The notes: generated by a model not told the origin, from the letters alone. A DNA stretch of 45,644 bases from an uncultured Collinsella sp. (GCA_902494035.1 CABURV010000005.1:1-45644), one strand, 5' to 3'. Numbered from the stretch's first letter, positions 15,999-24,230 are shown. Numbers and translations: made by a program.

Positions 15999-16427
15999 CT
16001 AACCCTCGACCTCGACGAGCTCGATATCAAAGTTGAGGTCCTTGCCGGCCAACTCGTGGTTGGCGTCGAGCGTCACGGCCTCGGGCGTTACGTCAATGAC
16101 CACGGCGGGGACGGGCATACCGCTCGGCGTGGACAGGAAAAGCTTCATGCCCTTCTCGATCTGCTCGATGTTGGGAACCTGTTCGGCCGGGAAGGTAATA
16201 ACCATCTCGGGATTGCGCTCGCCGTAGGCATCGGCAGCAGGAATGTGCACGGTCTTCTTCTCGCCCACCTGCATGTCGACAACAGCGGCGTCGAAGCCCT
16301 TGATCATCTGACTGGCGCCGCAGGTGAACTCCAGCGGCTCGCCGCGATCGTAGGAACTATCGAACTGCGTGCCGTCGTCGAGCGTGCCGCGATAATGAGT
16401 CTTGACCTTCTTGCCCTGGTTGGACAT
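15999..16427 (-). CDS. FKBP-type peptidyl-prolyl isomerase, SlyD-like
   Basis: 142 residues. It speeds cis-trans proline isomerisation and acts as a folding helper in the cytoplasm. The FKBP half is seen as HYRGTLDDGTQFDSSYDRGEP and MIKGFDAAV; the insert-in-flap part characteristic of SlyD follows (AYGERNPEMVITFP, VDVTPEAVTLDANHELAGKDL). It lacks the His/Cys-rich tail of Escherichia coli SlyD. ATG at 16427 has GGAGG 5 nt upstream. Directly coupled to the UreE-like gene, which is notable because SlyD and UreE both handle nickel in other bacteria. Confidence 0.93.
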   Translation of the reverse strand: MSNQGKKVKTHYRGTLDDGTQFDSSYDRGEPLEFTCGASQMIKGFDAAVVDMQVGEKKTVHIPAADAYGERNPEMVITFPAEQVPNIEQIEKGMKLFLSTPSGMPVPAVVIDVTPEAVTLDANHELAGKDLNFDIELVEVEG

Positions 16428-16547
16428 GGTAACCTCCGTGATAAGGGCGGCGCACAACGCGGGCCGCCGTGAACATATGGCGCTAACTATACCCTAGTCA
16501 TACAATTCAAAGACAGTTTGCAAAGAAACGCTGCAACCGGAGGAACC

Positions 16548-17561
16548 ATGGCATATCCCGTATTTGACCTACACTGCGACACCGCCGACCGCATCGGCTG
16601 GGCCACGCTCGATCTCGACCTGCGCTTTACCACCGGCACCGACGGTTATTTCCCCGGCGACGAAACGCATCCGCAAGATTTCGACCTCATCGAGGGCAAC
16701 GCCTGCGCCATCTCGCTCGCAAAGATCGGCAACACGCCGTGGGCGCAGTGCTTCGCCACGTTTGTCCCCGACGAGATTCCCACCGCCCACGCCGCGCGCT
16801 TCCAGGCGCAGATCATGGCGCACATGAGCGGCCAGGCAATGCTCAACCACGACCGCATGGTCAACGTACGCAGCGCGGCAGACATTCGCCCTGCGCTCAA
16901 AGACGGCAAGGTCGCCTGCATCCACACCATCGAAAACGCCACGTTCTTTGCCGAGGACCCCGCGCTGATCGAGGTGCTTAAGAGCCTGGGCGTACTCATG
17001 TCATCACTCAGCTGGAACGCGCAGGGACCGCTCGCGAGCGGCCACGACACCCACGCCGGCCTCACCGCCGCCGGCATCGAGGCACTTACGCAGATGGAGC
17101 GCGCCGGCATGGTACTCGACGTCTCCCACCTCAACGATGAGTGCTTTGACGAGGTCGCCGCCCGCGCCACGCGTCCCTTCGTCGCCAGCCACTCCAACTC
17201 CCGTGCGGTTTGCGGCGCCAAACGCAACCTTACCGACGACCAGTTCCGTACCATTCGCGACATGGGTGGCATCGTCGGCCTCAACTACTGCAGCGAGTTC
17301 CTTTCCAACGACGCAACCGACAAGACCGCCGCAGACGTCACCTTCGACCAGCTGGCGGCACATATCGAGCACTGGCTCGACCTGGGCGGCGAGGACGTCA
17401 TCGCGCTCGGCGGCGACTGGGACGGCGCCACTGTGCCCGCTTTCCTCTCCGATGCCAGCAAGATGCCCGAGTTCCAGAACATGCTTTCCAAGCATTTTGG
17501 CAAGACCGTGATGCAAAAGCTCTGCAGCGACAACGCGCTTGCCTTCTTCGAGCGTTATTAA
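16548..17561 (+). CDS. Membrane-dipeptidase family (M19) peptidase
   Basis: Zinc dipeptidase of 337 residues related to renal dipeptidase. Metal ligands are visible in FDLHCDTADRIG (near residues 5-12), in IENATFF, in VLDVSHLNDECF and in VASHSNSRAVC; IALGGDWDG provides the conserved Asp. No signal peptide, so probably cytoplasmic. ATG at 16548 has GGAGG 4 nt upstream. It likely completes breakdown of peptides taken up by the Opp system. A hairpin follows. Confidence 0.93.
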   Translation: MAYPVFDLHCDTADRIGWATLDLDLRFTTGTDGYFPGDETHPQDFDLIEGNACAISLAKIGNTPWAQCFATFVPDEIPTAHAARFQAQIMAHMSGQAMLNHDRMVNVRSAADIRPALKDGKVACIHTIENATFFAEDPALIEVLKSLGVLMSSLSWNAQGPLASGHDTHAGLTAAGIEALTQMERAGMVLDVSHLNDECFDEVAARATRPFVASHSNSRAVCGAKRNLTDDQFRTIRDMGGIVGLNYCSEFLSNDATDKTAADVTFDQLAAHIEHWLDLGGEDVIALGGDWDGATVPAFLSDASKMPEFQNMLSKHFGKTVMQKLCSDNALAFFERY

Positions 17562-17578
17562 TTTCACATCCCTTGAGC

Positions 17579-17612
17579 GGGCCGGCATGCCGAACGGTCG
17601 ACATGCCGGCCC
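17579..17612 (+). terminator. GC-rich hairpin after the dipeptidase
   Basis: GGGCCGGCATG pairs perfectly with CATGCCGGCCC (11 bp, 12-nt loop). It is followed by GTCCCC and not by a T-run, so termination may be partial or factor-dependent. Confidence 0.55.
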
Positions 17613-17635
17613 GTCCCCAATCTGAAGGACCGCTT

Positions 17636-18412
17636 TTGACGCAGCAGTTTACGATTTCCGTATCCCGACCGGATGGGACGCCCATCCCCGTCGTCGTTAC
17701 CAAAAAGCGCGTCAAGAACTTCAACCTACGCGTCACATCGAGCGGCGAGGTCCACGCCAGCGCACCGCTCAGCGCCAGCCGCGAGCGTATCGAAGCGTTT
17801 GTAAAGCGCAACAGCGCCTGGATTATCAGCCGACTTGCCCAACGCGAGCAACGTCAGGCGACGACGCGAGAGCCGCTCAGTCCCTCGTCCATCATTGCGC
17901 TTTGGGGCAAACCCATCACCGTTCAGGATGCACTCGACCACAACTTTGAACCCCCCGCGCCGCGGCCCAAGCAGGCTACCTTCGCAAGTTTTATGGGTAC
18001 CGACGAATCGGACGAAGGCCCACAGGCCAAGCGGTGCGCAATCCTCGACGGCCTAACGCCCAACGAGCTCCAAGTCCATATCGACCAGCTCTATACGTCC
18101 GAAGTCACATCGGCGCTGCGTGATATGGTGCACGCATACGAAATCGCAATGGGTGTCGCCGTATCCCGCGTTTCCGTGCGCGGCATGAAAACGCGCTGGG
18201 GATCATGCACGCCCAAGACCGGAGCCATTCGCATCGCACGCGAACTTGCCGCCTATCCCATCGAATGCCTCGACATGGTTGTCGCCCACGAGCTCGTCCA
18301 CTTGCTCGAGCCAAGCCACAATCATCGGTTCCACGCCCTGCTCGACGCGTACTGCCCCAACAATAGAGCGCTGTCGCAACGGCTCAAGCAGCCACCCATA
18401 GAGATGTATTAG
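17636..18412 (+). CDS. YgjP-like metallopeptidase domain protein
   Basis: 258 residues of the YgjP/WLM-like M48 group. The zinc motif is AHELVHLLEPSHNHRFHALLDAYCP (HExxH plus a third His), and KTRWGSCTPKTGAIRIA just before it is the family fingerprint. The N-terminal half has a small beta domain and a charged helix. The TTG start at 17636 is supported by GAAGGA 6 nt upstream; reading further back would overlap the dipeptidase out of frame. It converges with folB, 6 nt apart. Substrate unknown; some relatives are encoded with restriction systems, but none is present here. Confidence 0.88.
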   Translation: MTQQFTISVSRPDGTPIPVVVTKKRVKNFNLRVTSSGEVHASAPLSASRERIEAFVKRNSAWIISRLAQREQRQATTREPLSPSSIIALWGKPITVQDALDHNFEPPAPRPKQATFASFMGTDESDEGPQAKRCAILDGLTPNELQVHIDQLYTSEVTSALRDMVHAYEIAMGVAVSRVSVRGMKTRWGSCTPKTGAIRIARELAAYPIECLDMVVAHELVHLLEPSHNHRFHALLDAYCPNNRALSQRLKQPPIEMY

Positions 18413-18418
18413 AACCGG

Positions 18419-18904
18419 TTAGCGCACGCGCTCGATCTCGACACCGCAGCTTGCCAGGGGAAGACCGACGGGCGCCCAAGGCTTATCGAGCTTAACGTGC
18501 ACGCCAAGCAGCAGGGGGTAACGACGCAGCAGCATCTGGGCCACACCCTCGGCTGCAGCCTCGATGAGCTTAAACGTATGCTCGCGCAGATAGCCATCGA
18601 CATCGTGGCACACCGAGCCGTAGTCAATCGAAGCGTCCAGGTTATCGTGCTCCCCCGCCGCACGCAGGTCGGCATAGAGCACCAAGGACACGATGAATTT
18701 CTGGCCCAGCGCGTTCTCTTCGGGATACACGCCGTGGTTGGCAAAGACCTCGAGACCGTCGATAGTAATGCGATCGGCATGGCGAAGATCATCATAGCTC
18801 ACGTGGGGCACCGCCGTTGCAGTGGATATTTCGCCCCTTCCACGGCGGGCGAGCTCGGCGCCTTCAGTCTTGGTTGCATTCTCGGGCAGTTTCTTGTTAC
18901 TCAT
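18419..18904 (-). CDS. folB: Dihydroneopterin aldolase with N-terminal extension
   Basis: Folate pathway enzyme that splits dihydroneopterin into hydroxymethyl-dihydropterin and glycolaldehyde. The catalytic domain covers residues 43-161: ITIDGLEVFANHGVYPEE is the FolB hallmark, with YGSVCHDV and VHVKLDKPWAP. About 40 charged residues precede it, more than usual. GAAGGAG lies 10 nt before ATG 18904. It is the last gene of a probable folE-HD-folB unit; folP and folK are not nearby. Confidence 0.92.
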   Translation of the reverse strand: MSNKKLPENATKTEGAELARRGRGEISTATAVPHVSYDDLRHADRITIDGLEVFANHGVYPEENALGQKFIVSLVLYADLRAAGEHDNLDASIDYGSVCHDVDGYLREHTFKLIEAAAEGVAQMLLRRYPLLLGVHVKLDKPWAPVGLPLASCGVEIERVR

Positions 18905-18946
18905 CGCGATCGTCTCCTTCGTTTAGAACCCCGACCGCGCAACTAA

Positions 18947-19528
18947 CTACACGCGAATCGACAGGTTCTTTTTATCATCGCTCCAGTTGCAAGCATTGCG
19001 CGCGGGGCATGCAAAGCAGGCGCGCGACGCTTTGTCGGCCGCATAGAGCAGACGCTCAAGCGGTTGGCTGTTCACGCGCAGCTTTCGATGGCCCAGAATG
19101 GCCGTCTTAATGGCTGCGGCATCGGCCGGATCAAACGCCACATCATCGGGCATGCCGCCGAGAATCGCATCAGCGACGCGTTCGCTTGCAACATCATGGG
19201 ATATACCCGATTCATACTGTTCATCTTTGCCGATATCGTGAAGAAGTGCCGTGGCGTAGATGACCTCGCGGTCAAATTCGAGCTGTTCCTCGAGATTCTT
19301 GATCCACATAATGCGAGCGACATCGAGAAGATGGTTAATGCCGTGGCGGCAGAAGATGCGTCCCGATTCCAACTGTGCAATGTTGCCCAGGTGCCGACGG
19401 AACAGCCCGTTGGCACAAATGTAATCAATGCGAGGCATGGCACCAAAGGGAGTCAGGCCCGAAGCCATAAAGCCGCGACGCGACGTCCCCTCATCGGTCT
19501 TCGATGTAAAGTCGTTGACGACCCTCAT
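18947..19528 (-). CDS. HD-domain phosphohydrolase in the folate cluster
   Basis: 193 residues. Metal-binding HD motifs are CRHGINHLLDVARI and ALLHDIGKDEQYESGISHD. The C-terminus has CFACPARNACNW, a cysteine group seen in HD proteins of anaerobes next to folate genes. ATG at 19528 begins one base after the folE stop, so it is translated with folE. A role in removing phosphates from the folate precursor dihydroneopterin triphosphate is possible from context; this is inference, not shown by the sequence. Confidence 0.85.
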   Translation of the reverse strand: MRVVNDFTSKTDEGTSRRGFMASGLTPFGAMPRIDYICANGLFRRHLGNIAQLESGRIFCRHGINHLLDVARIMWIKNLEEQLEFDREVIYATALLHDIGKDEQYESGISHDVASERVADAILGGMPDDVAFDPADAAAIKTAILGHRKLRVNSQPLERLLYAADKASRACFACPARNACNWSDDKKNLSIRV

Positions 19529-19529
19529 G

Positions 19530-20087
19530 CTAACGGCCCAGCATCCTAAAGAACCGCTCCTCGAGCGCGGGATCGGTCTCAAAGACGCCGCGGCGAGCGA
19601 GCGTCACGGTCTTGGTGCCGGGCTTCTGCACGCCGCGCATGGTCATGCACATATGCTCAGCCTCCATGAGCACAATCGCTCCCTGGGGAGCGAGATAATC
19701 CATGAGAGCGTCGGCAACCTGCGCACACAGCTGCTCCTGCAGTTGCAGACGACGGGCATAGACTTCAACCGTGCGAGCGAGCTTAGACAGACCCGCCACG
19801 CGACCGTTAGGGATATAGCCGATCGCAGCCTTGCCATAAAACGGCAGCAGATGATGCTCGCACAGCGAGTAAAACGTGATATCGCGCTCGATAACCAAGT
19901 CGTTCGAAGCGACGGCAAAGGTTTTGGACAGGTGCTCCTCGGCGCTCTGGTCCATACCGCCGGCGATCTCACCATACATACGGGCAACGCGCGCCGGGGT
20001 CTCCAGCAGGCCCTCACGAGTTGGGTCCTCGCCTATGCCCTCAAGCAACAGCTTAATGGCGGCCTCGACTTTTTCCTGATCGACCAT
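19530..20087 (-). CDS. folE: GTP cyclohydrolase I
   Basis: First enzyme of tetrahydrofolate synthesis, GTP to dihydroneopterin triphosphate. 185 residues, normal for the short bacterial form. Zinc ligands Cys76 and His79 are in SLCEHHLLPF and Cys147 in EHMCMTMRGV; the GTP site includes GYIPNGRVAGLSKLAR. ATG at 20087 opens the gene with GTGAGG upstream. Its stop is one base from the HD gene start. It follows nrdG by 66 nt, so read-through from the nrd genes is possible. Confidence 0.97.
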   Translation of the reverse strand: MVDQEKVEAAIKLLLEGIGEDPTREGLLETPARVARMYGEIAGGMDQSAEEHLSKTFAVASNDLVIERDITFYSLCEHHLLPFYGKAAIGYIPNGRVAGLSKLARTVEVYARRLQLQEQLCAQVADALMDYLAPQGAIVLMEAEHMCMTMRGVQKPGTKTVTLARRGVFETDPALEERFFRMLGR

Positions 20088-20153
20088 CTGGGCCTCACTT
20101 TTCCGATTTCACGTTCGCGCTATGGTACCACGCCCTTCGGCATCGACCACAAG

Positions 20154-20735
20154 CTACATAGTATGGGTCGAATAGACTGGATCGTCCCGCCAAAGCTCCA
20201 CAGCGTCGCAAAGCGCAACGCCCTCACGCTCGGCACGGGCACGCGTGGCGTTCATATCAATCACGCGCTGGTTACTCGAGCCCCTAAAGCGCAATGAGAT
20301 ATCGTACAGATCCTGAACGAACGGGCCATCCACCAACATATCGAGGCAGGCAAGGATACGGTCCGTCGCCTCGGTATGGTGACGACCACCCGGCATAAGC
20401 TCCTCGAGCACGTCGCCGGTAAAGCACCAAATGGTCTTGCCCGACCCCGCGGGATAGGCCGCACGCACGCGTTCGATAAAGTCAACAAGTCCCGCCTGAT
20501 TCTCAGGTTCCATAGGCTCGCCGCCCAGAATCGTCAGGCCGTCAATAAAGGGATGATCGAGGCTCTCGATAATCTTGTCCTCGACGGCACGATCGAACGG
20601 CTCGCCCGCAGCAAAGTCCCACGCGACAGAGTTAAAGCAGTTCTTGCACCCACGGCGGCACCCACTCACAAACAGAGAAGTACGAACGCCTTCCCCATCA
20701 GCAATGTCGAAATACTTAATGTTCGCGTAGTTCAT
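20154..20735 (-). CDS. nrdG: Anaerobic ribonucleotide reductase activating protein
   Basis: Radical SAM enzyme that places the glycyl radical on NrdD. 193 residues. The cluster motif is CRRGCKNCF near residue 27-35, with GVRTSLFVSGC before it and TILGGEPMEPEN after it. ATG at 20735 has GGGAGAG 7 nt upstream; the long upstream extension of the frame runs through palindrome E1 and is not coding. nrdD lies upstream on the same strand, separated by 426 nt that hold two long palindromes. Essential for growth without oxygen if no other reductase exists. Confidence 0.96.
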   Translation of the reverse strand: MNYANIKYFDIADGEGVRTSLFVSGCRRGCKNCFNSVAWDFAAGEPFDRAVEDKIIESLDHPFIDGLTILGGEPMEPENQAGLVDFIERVRAAYPAGSGKTIWCFTGDVLEELMPGGRHHTEATDRILACLDMLVDGPFVQDLYDISLRFRGSSNQRVIDMNATRARAEREGVALCDAVELWRDDPVYSTHTM

Positions 20736-20750
20736 AAGTAACTCTCCCGG

Positions 20751-20834
20751 GAGGCCGGGACATATCATCCCGTCCTCAAACATTCTCGGCCTTCGGCCTG
20801 CGAAACTGCGGGCGGGACGATATGTCCCGGCCTC
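20751..20834 (-). repeat. Long palindrome E1 just upstream of nrdG
   Basis: Arms of 25 nt (20751-20775 and 20810-20834) match at 23 positions; they begin GAGGCCGGGACATAT. Between them is a small CGGCCTTCGGCCTG stem. It ends 16 nt from the nrdG start, just ahead of the ribosome site. It could be a folded leader, an RNA processing site or a mobile palindrome. The gap 20835-21012 shows nothing else I can identify. Confidence 0.7.
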
Positions 20835-21012
20835 ATGCAAAAGGCAACTCAATGAACGAAACGAACATCGAGTATAGGGTTCGAGGTCCAATAAATACTT
20901 TGTTGCAGCTCAACCGTTATCGCAAGCAAAGCGTTGTTGCAAGTCAACTCATTTCCGCTAAGAACTTCGAGGAGTGAGCAGGCCTCATGCTGCATCTCAG
21001 CTACGTCAACTT

Positions 21013-21150
21013 GACTGCCCCGTAGCGAGGCCCCGGACCTTTGCTCGATATGAGTTCCGCACGAACAGGAGGCGCCAGTGGCGCCTCCGTCGTGAGCCAG
21101 GACTGTCCGAAATAGCGAGTAAAGGTCCGGGGCCTCGCTACGGGGCAGTC
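21013..21150 (-). repeat. Long palindrome E2 just downstream of nrdD
   Basis: Arms of about 35 nt at both ends (GACTGCCCCGTAGCGAGG... ) differ at one position. Inside is a perfect 9-bp stem, GGAGGCGCC/GGCGCCTCC, with a 3-nt loop at 21068-21088. It starts 12 nt after the nrdD stop on the minus strand. No T-run follows, so it is not a classical terminator. Confidence 0.75.
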
Positions 21151-21161
21151 TGGGATGATTA

Positions 21162-23384
21162 TTAGAGATGCAGCACGCGGTCGCGGATCTCCTCGGTTCG
21201 ACCCTGGTTCCAGAATTGGGTACCGATGTAGCCGCACGTACGACGAGCGACGTTCATCTTCTCCTGGTCGCGATTGCCGCAGTTGGGGCACTCCCACACC
21301 AGCTTGCCGTCATCCTCGACAATCTTGATCTCGCCGTCGTAGCCGCACACCTGGCAATAATCGCTCTTGGTGTTGAGCTCGGCGTACATGATGTTGTCGT
21401 AGATGTACTGCATCACGCGGATGACAGCCTTGAGGTTGTCCTGCATGTTGGGAACCTCGACGTAGGAGATGGCACCGCCCGGCGAAAGTTGCTGGAACAT
21501 ACCCTCGAACTTGAGCTTGTCGAATGCGTCGATCTCCTCGGACACGTGGACGTGGTAGCTGTTGGTGATGTAGCCCTTGTCCGTCACGCCCGGGATGATG
21601 CCAAAACGACGCTGCAGGCACTTGGCGAACTTGTAGGTCGTCGACTCAAGCGGGGTACCGTACAGCGAGAAGTCAATATCGCTTTCGGCCTTCCACTCCG
21701 CGCACTTGTCGTTCATGCGCTGCATGACGGCCATGGCAAAGGGCGTGCCCTCCTTCTCGGTGTGGCTGTGGCCCGTCATGTACTTGACGCACTCGTACAG
21801 GCCGGCATAACCCAGACTAATGGTGGAGTAACCGCCCACGAGCAGCTTGTCGATCGTCTCGCCCTTCTTCAGGCGGGCGAGGGCACCGTACTGCCAAAGA
21901 ATCGGTGCGGCATCCGAAAGCGTACCCATCAGACGCTCATGACGGCACAGCAGGGCGCGGTGGCACAGCTCAAGGCGCTCGTCGAAGATCTTCCAGAACT
22001 TGTCCATGTCCTGATGCGAGCTCAGCGCGACATCGGGCAGGTTGATGGTCACAACGCCCTGGTTAAAGCGACCGTAGTACTTGGGCTTGTTCGGGTCATA
22101 GTTCAACGCGTTGGCCACGTTGTTAAATCCGTTACCGGAGCGATCGGGCGTCAGGAAGCTGCGGCAACCCATGCAGGTATAGCAGTCGCCGTTGCCCGCG
22201 GTCTCGCCCTTCGACAGCTTGAGCTCGCGCATCTTCTTCTCGGAGATGTAGTCGGGCACCATGCGCTTGGCGGTGCACTTAGCGGCCAGCTGGGTCAGGT
22301 AGAAGTACGGGGAATTCTCGTGAACGTTATCGTCCTCGAGTACATAGATGAGCTTGGGGAATGCCGGGGTAATCCACACGCCGGCCTCGTTCTTAACGCC
22401 CTCGTAGCGCTGGCGAAGCGTCTCCTCCACGATCATGGCAAGGTCGTGCTTCTCCTGAGGCGTACGGGCCTCGTTAAGATACATAAAGACCGTCACGAAC
22501 GGCGCCTGGCCGTTCGTGGTCATAAGGGTCACGACCTGATACTGAATCGTCTGAACGCCGCGACGGATCTCGTCACGCAGGCGGTCCTCAACGACCTCGC
22601 AGACCTTTTCGGGAGATGCGGAAACGCCGAGCTCCTCGAGCTCGCGGGCGACCTCGCCGCGAATCTTTTGACGGCTCACCTCGACGAACGGGGCAAGATG
22701 GGTCAGCGAAATCGACTGGCCACCGTACTGAGAGGAAGCAACCTGGGCGATGATCTGCGTCGCGATGTTGCAGGCGGTCGAGAAGCTGTGCGGCTTCTCA
22801 ATCAGCGTACCCGAGATAACAGTGCCGTTCTGGAGCATGTCCTCCAGGTTCACCAGATCGCAGTTGTGCATGTGCTGGGCAAAGTAATCCGAATCGTGGA
22901 AATGGATCAGGCCCTCATTATGGGCATCCACGATCTCCTGGGGCAGCAGCACGCGCTGGGTCAGGTCCTTGGAAATCTCGCCAGCCATATAGTCGCGCTG
23001 AACGGAGTTGACGGTCGGGTTCTTGTTGGAGTTCTCCTGCTTAACCTCTTCGTTATTGCACTCAATCAACGACAGGATCTTGTCATCGGTCGTGTTCTTC
23101 TGGCGCTTCAGGCTCTGAACATAGCGATAGATGATGTAGTGGCGGGCAACCTCGTAGCAGTCGAGACGCATGATCTCGTCCTCGACCAAATCCTGAATCT
23201 CCTCGACCGAAACAGTGTGACCCGCGTTCTCGCATGCCTCGGCGACGTTTTGCGCCGCATAAACCACCTGGCGGTCGGTAAGACGAGAGCTCTCCTCGAC
23301 CTCCAAGTTTGCGGCGCGGATGGCATTGACGATCTTATCGATGTCAAAGACAACCTCGGTGCCGCTGCGCTTGATGATCTTCAT
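21162..23384 (-). CDS. nrdD: Anaerobic ribonucleoside-triphosphate reductase
   Basis: Class III, glycyl-radical ribonucleotide reductase of 740 residues that makes dNTPs without oxygen. An ATP-cone regulatory domain lies at residues 1-95 (KIIKRSGTEVVFDIDKIVNAI). Active-site cysteines occur in NGDCYTCMGCRSFL. The zinc site is CQVCGY...CPNCG near the end, and the radical Gly is in RRTCGYIGTQF. ATG at 23384 has AGAGG 8 nt upstream. The promoter and NrdR boxes are about 230 nt upstream. nrdG follows after two palindromes. Confidence 0.98.
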   Translation of the reverse strand: MKIIKRSGTEVVFDIDKIVNAIRAANLEVEESSRLTDRQVVYAAQNVAEACENAGHTVSVEEIQDLVEDEIMRLDCYEVARHYIIYRYVQSLKRQKNTTDDKILSLIECNNEEVKQENSNKNPTVNSVQRDYMAGEISKDLTQRVLLPQEIVDAHNEGLIHFHDSDYFAQHMHNCDLVNLEDMLQNGTVISGTLIEKPHSFSTACNIATQIIAQVASSQYGGQSISLTHLAPFVEVSRQKIRGEVARELEELGVSASPEKVCEVVEDRLRDEIRRGVQTIQYQVVTLMTTNGQAPFVTVFMYLNEARTPQEKHDLAMIVEETLRQRYEGVKNEAGVWITPAFPKLIYVLEDDNVHENSPYFYLTQLAAKCTAKRMVPDYISEKKMRELKLSKGETAGNGDCYTCMGCRSFLTPDRSGNGFNNVANALNYDPNKPKYYGRFNQGVVTINLPDVALSSHQDMDKFWKIFDERLELCHRALLCRHERLMGTLSDAAPILWQYGALARLKKGETIDKLLVGGYSTISLGYAGLYECVKYMTGHSHTEKEGTPFAMAVMQRMNDKCAEWKAESDIDFSLYGTPLESTTYKFAKCLQRRFGIIPGVTDKGYITNSYHVHVSEEIDAFDKLKFEGMFQQLSPGGAISYVEVPNMQDNLKAVIRVMQYIYDNIMYAELNTKSDYCQVCGYDGEIKIVEDDGKLVWECPNCGNRDQEKMNVARRTCGYIGTQFWNQGRTEEIRDRVLHL

Positions 23385-23608
23385 CCTCTTGCCTCTTTCG
23401 CGTCGTAGCCTCATTGCGCTTCAGAGCCAAACGATGCCCGGCAGGGCGTGCCCCTGTCTTGCGGCGCCGTCGCGCAATCTGTGTTCTCGATAACCATAGG
23501 CCCTCATGCGGACAATCCTCGCGGCCGATCAAGCGGCTCAAAGGCGTGTCCAAATGGGACGAATAAGGTCTTCGTTCTCTGTCCGCCATCTATCATACGA
23601 CAAAGACG

Positions 23609-23656
23609 CATCTATATCCTGTATTCTTTTTTTAGTTCAAACACAACATATAGTGT
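23609..23656 (-). promoter_or_regulatory. nrdD: nrdD promoter with tandem NrdR boxes
   Basis: A near-perfect NrdR box ACACAACATATAGTGT lies at 23641-23656. A degenerate one, CATCTATATCCTGTAT, lies at 23609-23624, exactly 32 bases away (about three turns), which is the spacing NrdR uses. On the minus strand TTGAAC (plus 23635-23640), an 18-nt spacer and TATAGA (plus 23611-23616) form a promoter, so one box covers the -10 and the other abuts the -35. Repression by NrdR when dATP is high is expected. The 5' leader to nrdD is about 220 nt with no clear structure. Confidence 0.8.
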
Positions 23657-23971
23657 TTCAGCAGGTCAAAGCAATTGGTCATTTTGCAGACGCATTAATT
23701 ATGAGGGGTTCTTGGCAAGTCGGTAAAACGTTACCAACACGGCTACCTGCATGGCAGTTATAAAACCCCCTTAGTCAAGCCGCTGACAAATCCTACCAAA
23801 ACCAAGCCACTCACGCCAAAAGAATCCAAAAGATTATGCTTGACCAACATGTTGCGGTCACGATCGGCCAGGACGTATGCAATCTGCCGGCACCTCTACG
23901 GGATGCGAAGGCCATCGCGTACGGACCTTGGATCAATATTTGGTGGCTTATTTGGCGGCGTGCTTGGTAGC
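23657..23971. other. Intergenic stretch without a supported gene
   Basis: Between the nrdD control region and the tRNA-Val terminator. A 30-codon frame on the minus strand (23758-23850) reads like a short hydrophobic peptide but has no ribosome site. No RNA family or repeat was recognised. Confidence 0.4.
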
Positions 23972-24008
23972 AAAACAAAACAGCCCAGAGGACATAGCCT
24001 CTGAGCTG
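23972..24008 (-). terminator. Terminator after tRNA-Val
   Basis: Minus strand: stem AGCTCAGAGG with CCTCTGGGCT (one G-U) followed by GTTTTGTTTTG, 8 nt after the CCA end of tRNA-Val. Confidence 0.85.
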
Positions 24009-24016
24009 CGAACATT

Positions 24017-24091
24017 TGGTGGGCGTTAGAAGATTTGAACTTCTGACCTCTTCCGTGTCAGGGAAGCGCTCTCCCCCTGAGCTAAACGCCC
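24017..24091 (-). tRNA. tRNA-Val (GAC)
   Basis: 75-nt cloverleaf with acceptor GGGCGTT/AACGCCC, anticodon loop CTGACAC with GAC, T-loop TTCAAAT, and an encoded CCA. It lies 3 nt after tRNA-Gly and is made from the same transcript. Confidence 0.96.
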
Positions 24092-24094
24092 AAA

Positions 24095-24170
24095 TGGAGC
24101 GGACAACGGGGCTCGAACCCGCGACCCCAACCTTGGCAAGGTTGTGCTCTACCAACTGAGCCATGTCCGC
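24095..24170 (-). tRNA. tRNA-Gly (GCC), copy 1
   Basis: 76-nt cloverleaf, acceptor GCGGACA/TGTCCGC, anticodon loop TTGCCAA with GCC, T-arm GGGTTCGAGCCC, CCA encoded. Identical in sequence to the copies at 26224 and 26450. Its own promoter is upstream, and tRNA-Val follows. Confidence 0.96.
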
Positions 24171-24182
24171 TTACGAGGATTA

Positions 24183-24230
24183 ATCTTACGTGATGCCCGC
24201 ATCCTATGCAAGAACTTTTTTTGAAAAGTT
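24183..24230 (-). promoter_or_regulatory. tRNA-Gly/Val promoter with A-tract dyad
   Basis: Minus strand: TTGCAT (plus 24206-24211), 17-nt spacer, TAAGAT (plus 24183-24188). Directly upstream of the -35 is the dyad AACTTTT...AAAAGTT (24213-24230). The same dyad precedes two other tRNA promoters in the window and may act as an UP-like or bent-DNA element. Confidence 0.75.

Noticed and set aside
21168..23408. A 746-codon open frame on the plus strand opposite nrdD
   Set aside because: It mirrors nrdD in the complementary frame, a common effect of GC-rich third positions; its product is low-complexity and has no domain. The same applies to long frames opposite oppA (34846-36513) and gpmI (37359-38891).
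23758..23850. A 30-codon hydrophobic peptide on the minus strand
   Set aside because: No ribosome site precedes the ATG, and an in-frame stop lies shortly upstream. It may be a chance frame or a gene remnant.
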